A DNA stretch of 64,000 nucleotides, taken from NCBI GenBank assembly GCA_023480735.1, contig JAMCXB010000061.1, forward strand, positions 23,925 to 87,924. The letters are read 5' to 3'. Both the position numbers and the translations under genes were made by a program. The notes below the pieces were generated by a model. That model was not told the DNA's origin. It did no database searches and saw only the letters and a list, made by a program, of their open reading frames with translations. Positions 59,777-64,000 of this stretch are shown piece by piece. Origin of the DNA: Bacteroidota bacterium (GTDB lineage Bacteria > Bacteroidota > Ignavibacteria > Kryptoniales > JAKASW01). Position 1 is the first letter of the stretch. Every line of letters begins with the position of its first letter.

Positions 59777-60658
59777 TCAGCGTTTCCCAACCAGTGAGCG
59801 GAGCAGTTCCAGATTTACTATGTCCATTGAATATCCATCGTCACCCTTGGGCGTTTCAAGGATTTTCGGCACCGATGAAATTCTGTCATCGTTCATGATC
59901 AGGCGGAATCCTGTTTTCCCAATTTGACCTTTGTCGATATGCTCGTGTCTGTCTACCCGCGAACCCAACGGCTTCTTGGCGTCGTTGAGATGAATTGTGT
60001 GAAGTAAGCCGAATCCGATGGTCCGTTCGAACTCATTCATCGTAGCTTTGTACGTTTCATCCGTTCGAATATCATATCCTGCGGCAAAAATATGGCAGGT
60101 ATCCATGCAGACTCCGACGCGTTTCTTGTCCTTGACCAGCGAAATCATCTCGGCTATCTCACCGAAACTGCTCCCGACCGTCGTCCCCTGACCCGCGGTC
60201 GTTTCTATCAAAGTCACTACGTCGAGCCCGTCTGTAGATGAATGCGCATAATTCAGAGAATCCGCAACGAGCTTCACCGCTTCCCTCCTGTCCATTACGG
60301 TATGTGCGCCCGGATGGAAAATCATGTACTTTATACCGAGAATGGCACAACGCTCTATCTCTTTGGCAAATGCTTTCCTCGATTTATCCAGGAGTATATC
60401 GGTGGCGCTGCAAAGATTAATAAGATAGGAATCATGAGAAACGACTATCTCGACTTTTGATTTATTCTCTGCCTCTCGGTATTTTGAAACGTCATCGGAG
60501 GAGATCGCCGGGTCGTTCCACTGATTCGAATTCTTAGTAAAAATCTGGACTGCATTGCACCCGACGCGCTGCGCTCTTTCAAAGGCGGTATACAAGCCGC
60601 CGGCGACAGACATGTGCGCACCGAGGAGGACTCTCGGCTCCGAACTTGATTTCTTCAT
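59777..60658 (-). CDS. nfo: deoxyribonuclease IV
   Basis: LLGAHMSVAGGLYTAFERAQRVGCNAVQIFTKNSNQW, FHPGAHT, VGVCMDTCHIFAAGYDIRT, HLNDAKKPLGSRVDRHEHIDKGQIG. Confidence 0.95.
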   Translation of the reverse strand: MKKSSSEPRVLLGAHMSVAGGLYTAFERAQRVGCNAVQIFTKNSNQWNDPAISSDDVSKYREAENKSKVEIVVSHDSYLINLCSATDILLDKSRKAFAKEIERCAILGIKYMIFHPGAHTVMDRREAVKLVADSLNYAHSSTDGLDVVTLIETTAGQGTTVGSSFGEIAEMISLVKDKKRVGVCMDTCHIFAAGYDIRTDETYKATMNEFERTIGFGLLHTIHLNDAKKPLGSRVDRHEHIDKGQIGKTGFRLIMNDDRISSVPKILETPKGDDGYSMDIVNLELLRSLVGKR

Positions 60659-60687
60659 TTTTGAATTTACTTGAGCGGGAGCTTAAA

Positions 60688-61887
60688 ATGAAACAACTCT
60701 TTGAGTTATCACAGAAACCAAAGAAGCTCGTTATCGGGCTAATGAGCGGAACGAGTGTCGATGGAATCGATGCGGTCCTGGTTGAAATTGAAGGAAGCGG
60801 TACCGACACCAGGATTCTCCAACTCGATTTCATAACGGTTCCCTTCCCTGCGGGATTTAAAGCATTCGTCCTGCGGAATTCACAGACGGACACAAGCGAT
60901 GTTTCCGACATAACCAGACTGAATTTCCTATTGGCGCAGCTTTATGCGAAGGCCGTTAAAGCACTATGTAAACATGCGAATGTTGCCCCCGACGAGGTCG
61001 ACCTAATCGGTTCACACGGGCAGACAATTCATCATCTCCCTGATAAGGTTGAACTCTACAACGAACGAATTGCCGCGACACTTCAGATCGGAGATCCATC
61101 TGTATTGGCCAAGCTGACGGGCATCGTTACAATAGGGGACTTCAGAGTAGCTGATATGGCCTTCGGAGGACAAGGGGCGCCGCTCGTTCCTTACTTCGAT
61201 TATCTTCTATTTCGTTCCGACAAGGCCTCACGCGCCCTTCTGAACATCGGAGGAATAGCGAACATAACTTATTTGCCCGACCGCTGTGAAGCGAGCGAAG
61301 TATTGGCGTTCGACACGGGGCCGGGAAACATGGTCGTCGATCAAATCATGAAAATTGTCTACGACAAAGAATATGATGAGGACGGACAGATAGCTTTCTC
61401 CGGACAAGTTCAGGAAGACATGACAGACTACCTGATGAAGGATGAGTACGTCACAGCCGCTCCCCCAAAGTCGACAGGGCGCGAGCGCTATGGAAGCAGC
61501 TATGTTTCCGACATTCTCTCGAAATTCTCAAAGCTTCGCAAGGAGGACATAGTTGCTACGGTAACCGATTTTACTGCAAGGGCAGTCTACGAAAACTTTA
61601 ACCGTTTCCTCTCCCCGACGGCTCTCCAAAAAGGACGAAGTCAACTGGCGGAACTGTTCGTAAGCGGAGGCGGAGCGCAGAACAAGTTTCTATTACATTC
61701 CCTCGGCCGTTATTTTGCCGGCACCAGGGTTGCAGTGGCCGAGAACCTTGGAATATCTTCGGATGCCAAAGAGGCGATCTGTTTCGCGGTGCTCGCGAAC
61801 GAAACAATCTCGGGCAACCCAGCCAACTTGCCCCAGGTCACCGGCGCTTCAAAGAGAACGGTTCTTGGGAAAATTTGCCTACCTTGA
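60688..61887 (+). CDS. anmK: anhydro-N-acetylmuramic acid kinase
   Basis: VIGLMSGTSVDGIDAVLVEIEG, GSHGQTIHH, LNIGGIANITYLP, FDTGPGNMVVDQIM, FVSGGGAQN. Start moved to ATG 60688. Confidence 0.93.
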   Translation: MKQLFELSQKPKKLVIGLMSGTSVDGIDAVLVEIEGSGTDTRILQLDFITVPFPAGFKAFVLRNSQTDTSDVSDITRLNFLLAQLYAKAVKALCKHANVAPDEVDLIGSHGQTIHHLPDKVELYNERIAATLQIGDPSVLAKLTGIVTIGDFRVADMAFGGQGAPLVPYFDYLLFRSDKASRALLNIGGIANITYLPDRCEASEVLAFDTGPGNMVVDQIMKIVYDKEYDEDGQIAFSGQVQEDMTDYLMKDEYVTAAPPKSTGRERYGSSYVSDILSKFSKLRKEDIVATVTDFTARAVYENFNRFLSPTALQKGRSQLAELFVSGGGAQNKFLLHSLGRYFAGTRVAVAENLGISSDAKEAICFAVLANETISGNPANLPQVTGASKRTVLGKICLP

Positions 61888-61977
61888 GAACGTTTAATAA
61901 TCTCGTACGGCAATCTATCGCGGGGTGAACGAAAATATGATTTCAGGATACATGATTTTTCCTGAGGTACCTCAAAC

Positions 61978-62740
61978 CTATTGATCCCCTCGTGCCTGAA
62001 GAACGTCTCGCACCTTTCTTGCGAGTGTTCGTGGAGTGAAAGGCTTCTGGATAAAATGAATACCTTCATCCAATATTCCTCGATGAGCTATTACGTTTGC
62101 CGTATATCCCGACATGAAAAATGTCTTTATATGCGGTTTCACTCTTGCAATAGTGTCTCTCAGTTCCTTCTCGACCAATGACCTATGCCTCTTCCATTTC
62201 TCAGCCGACAGCCCCGGGTCGATGTCGAAAACATTCATTGCAAGCAATTCCTCCCGCGTGTAACCGAGGCTCTTGCAAGCATGCCCGTTTACACTATTGA
62301 TGCTTCCATCCGGTCCGATAACAAATATACCGACCGTGGCACGGTCGACGATTGCCTCAGCCAGCTTAATCCCCTCTTCGGCACGCTTTTGTTCAGTGAT
62401 GTCTTTAAGTGTGCCGTCGTAGTACAATGGTTTGCCTGTATGGTCACGCACGACCGAGGCGCTTTCACGGACTTTGATCTTATCCATGTGCTTTCCAGTC
62501 CGACCACGATGCCATCGCGGTCCAGTCTGTCGCAGAATTCTTTCCTGCTGTATGTCGGTCCGACCTTGGTTGTCTCAAGGTCAATCTCGGTTAACTCCTT
62601 CAATGAATCATAGCCCAGCATCCTCACTCCGGCGGCATTGCACGCGAGGATCCGCCCCTCGCGCTTCTCAAAAGACAGCCCGGCTCTTAAGAATTCTAAC
62701 GCAAAAGTTAAGTCGCCCTCTCTCCTAAAACAAATTGTGA
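61978..62740 (-). pseudogene. Decayed PAS/hybrid sensor kinase: PAS + frameshift + PAS fused to the C-terminal end of a receiver domain
   Basis: Fragment 1 EGRILACNAAGVRMLGYDSLKELTEIDLETTK...GLESTW; frame changes near 62487; fragment 2 VRESASVVRDHTGKPLYYDGTLKDITEQKRAEEG...PAS...KWKRHRSLVE|KELRDTIARVKPHIKTFFMSGYTANVIAHRGILDEGIHFIQKPFTPRTLARKVRDVL. Kinase core and receiver N-terminus absent. Confidence 0.82.
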
Positions 62741-62903
62741 GGAAGATGGCTCTTCTATATTTATATCGGTTTTTCTCTCCGTTATCTTAAGTAATCTTGA
62801 TATGACGGCCGCCTGGAATATTCAAAAAGTAATCATTGAAAAAAAAGCGGGGATAATGCATATTATGTCGCTGGCGCGACAGGAAGTCGCGGAGTTTTTT
62901 AAC

Positions 62904-62975
<72 letters not shown>

Positions 62976-62985
62976 CACTGGTTCA

Positions 62986-63015
62986 GTTGCGACCACTTCT
63001 CAAGTGAGTCGCAAC
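62986..63015. repeat. Inverted repeat between the two tRNA genes
   Basis: GTTGCGACCACTT-CTC-AAGTG(A)GTCGCAAC, 13 paired bases with one bulge. Confidence 0.75.
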
Positions 63016-63025
63016 TTCTTATCCC

Positions 63026-63100
63026 GGGCAGTTAGCTCAGCTGGTTCAGAGCACATGCCTTACACGCATGGGGTCGGGGGTTCGAATCCCTCACTGCCCA
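63026..63100 (+). tRNA. tRNA-Val (anticodon TAC)
   Basis: GGGCAGT...ACTGCCC acceptor stem, CATGC-CTTACAC-GCATG anticodon arm, GGGTTCGAATCCC-type T arm. Confidence 0.94.
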
Positions 63101-63145
63101 CTGTAGTTTTGTGTTCCCGCCCCTTCTTGGACGAAATGGCCACAC

Positions 63146-64000
63146 TCAACCAAAGGTCAGGGGTTCTCCCGATATGAACCCGTCCACCTGCAACTGTTCC
63201 ATTCTCTCTGTCTCTTCAGGTTGCATGTATCCACTTGCAAGAATCACCTTGACGTCAGGATTGTTTTCTTTGATGATTCTCAGCACCTCGATTCCATCCA
63301 GTTCCGGGAGGCCGAGGTCGGAAAGGACCAAAGCAACGGCTCCATTTTCGGAAAGAACAGACAGTGCCTCTCTGCCGTTCTTCGCGGTCAGGACTCTATA
63401 CCCCTTATCGATAAGGGCATCCTTCAGGAGTTCCTTCAACGTCTCTTCGTCTTCTGCCACCAGAACTGTCTCTTCTCCTCGATTGCTGTTAAAGACCCGC
63501 TGCACATCGGAAGGCGTTTCGGCATTTTCTTTAGATCTTGCCGGAAAACAAATCACGAATGTTGTCCCGATCCCCACCTCGCTCCTGAGATCTACGAAAC
63601 CGCCGTGCTTCTTCATCACCCCGAATACTGTCGCAAGCCCTATTCCGGTTCCCCTCCCCTTCTCTTTCGTGGTGAAGAAAGGTTCAAATATTCTTGCGCG
63701 GGTCGGCTTGTCCATTCCAATCCCGGTGTCGCTAACCGTTACGGCGACGTAGGTCTTGCCGTAAGAGTTGTTCACAAATTTGCTGACGAGCCTTGGCTCC
63801 GCAATGCCCGTAGAGACTCTAAGCGTTCCTCCTGACCGTTTACCGTCCACCCGGTCCATCATCGCGTCCCTACTGATGACTTCGTATTGGATTCTTTCCA
63901 TCTTCAGAAGGCCGCTCATCAAAAGGATACTACCTTCGGTATCTTCCGACTTTGGAGCATCGAACGACTTCGATGGAGCCATTGGATTGTCGTTCCTTCT
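63146..64000 (-). CDS. Hybrid histidine kinase HATPase + receiver fragment, truncated C-terminus; may extend past the right window edge
   Basis: VAVTVSDTGIGMDKPTRARIFEPFFTTKEKGRGTGIGLATVFGVMKKHGGFV; receiver TVLVAEDEETLKELLKDAL...LVLSDLGLPELDGIEVL...VILASGYMQPEETERMEQLQVDGFI then SGEPLTFG*. The reading frame is open through 64000. Confidence 0.75.
   Translation of the reverse strand, partial: RRNDNPMAPSKSFDAPKSEDTEGSILLMSGLLKMERIQYEVISRDAMMDRVDGKRSGGTLRVSTGIAEPRLVSKFVNNSYGKTYVAVTVSDTGIGMDKPTRARIFEPFFTTKEKGRGTGIGLATVFGVMKKHGGFVDLRSEVGIGTTFVICFPARSKENAETPSDVQRVFNSNRGEETVLVAEDEETLKELLKDALIDKGYRVLTAKNGREALSVLSENGAVALVLSDLGLPELDGIEVLRIIKENNPDVKVILASGYMQPEETERMEQLQVDGFISGEPLTFG

Overview
This window is a gene-dense (~50% GC), mostly housekeeping bacterial chromosome segment. 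Family content (GldF/GldG-like ABC operon, DUF5683, TonB receptor plus thiamine pyrophosphokinase, AsmA-like protein) suggests the Bacteroidota/Ignavibacteriota (FCB) group; that placement is inference. I found no CRISPR array, prophage or transposase. Main contents: partial rsmA, AsmA-like, tmk, S41 protease, a TCA block (citrate synthase, HIT, IDH, frameshifted aconitase) around an Lrp-glnA pair, rpmE, rsmB, and a very compact 14-gene same-strand run from class II aldolase to a LysM lytic transglycosylase. These are followed by a DUF123 protein, a large BNR/sortilin-like secreted protein, a TPP-riboswitch-controlled thiamin uptake operon (TonB receptor, thiamine pyrophosphokinase, SSS-family symporter), RidA, parAB, SDR, an EMO-like Fe-S oxidoreductase, a GldA/F/G-DUF4340 ABC operon divergent from an ECF sigma/anti-sigma/RND efflux operon with two tandem RND pumps, kbl, nfo, anmK, eroded sensor-kinase remnants and two tRNAs (Gly-CCC, Val-UAC). 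Best leads: (1) the SSS symporter in the TPP-riboswitch operon as a candidate thiamin/precursor transporter; (2) a perfect 18-bp hairpin abutting the aconitase Shine-Dalgarno plus a 1-nt frameshift inside acnA; (3) a membrane-anchored PHP-like protein that has lost its metal ligands; (4) the tandem RND pair with one adaptor; (5) decayed hybrid-kinase fragments on both sides of the tRNA pair.
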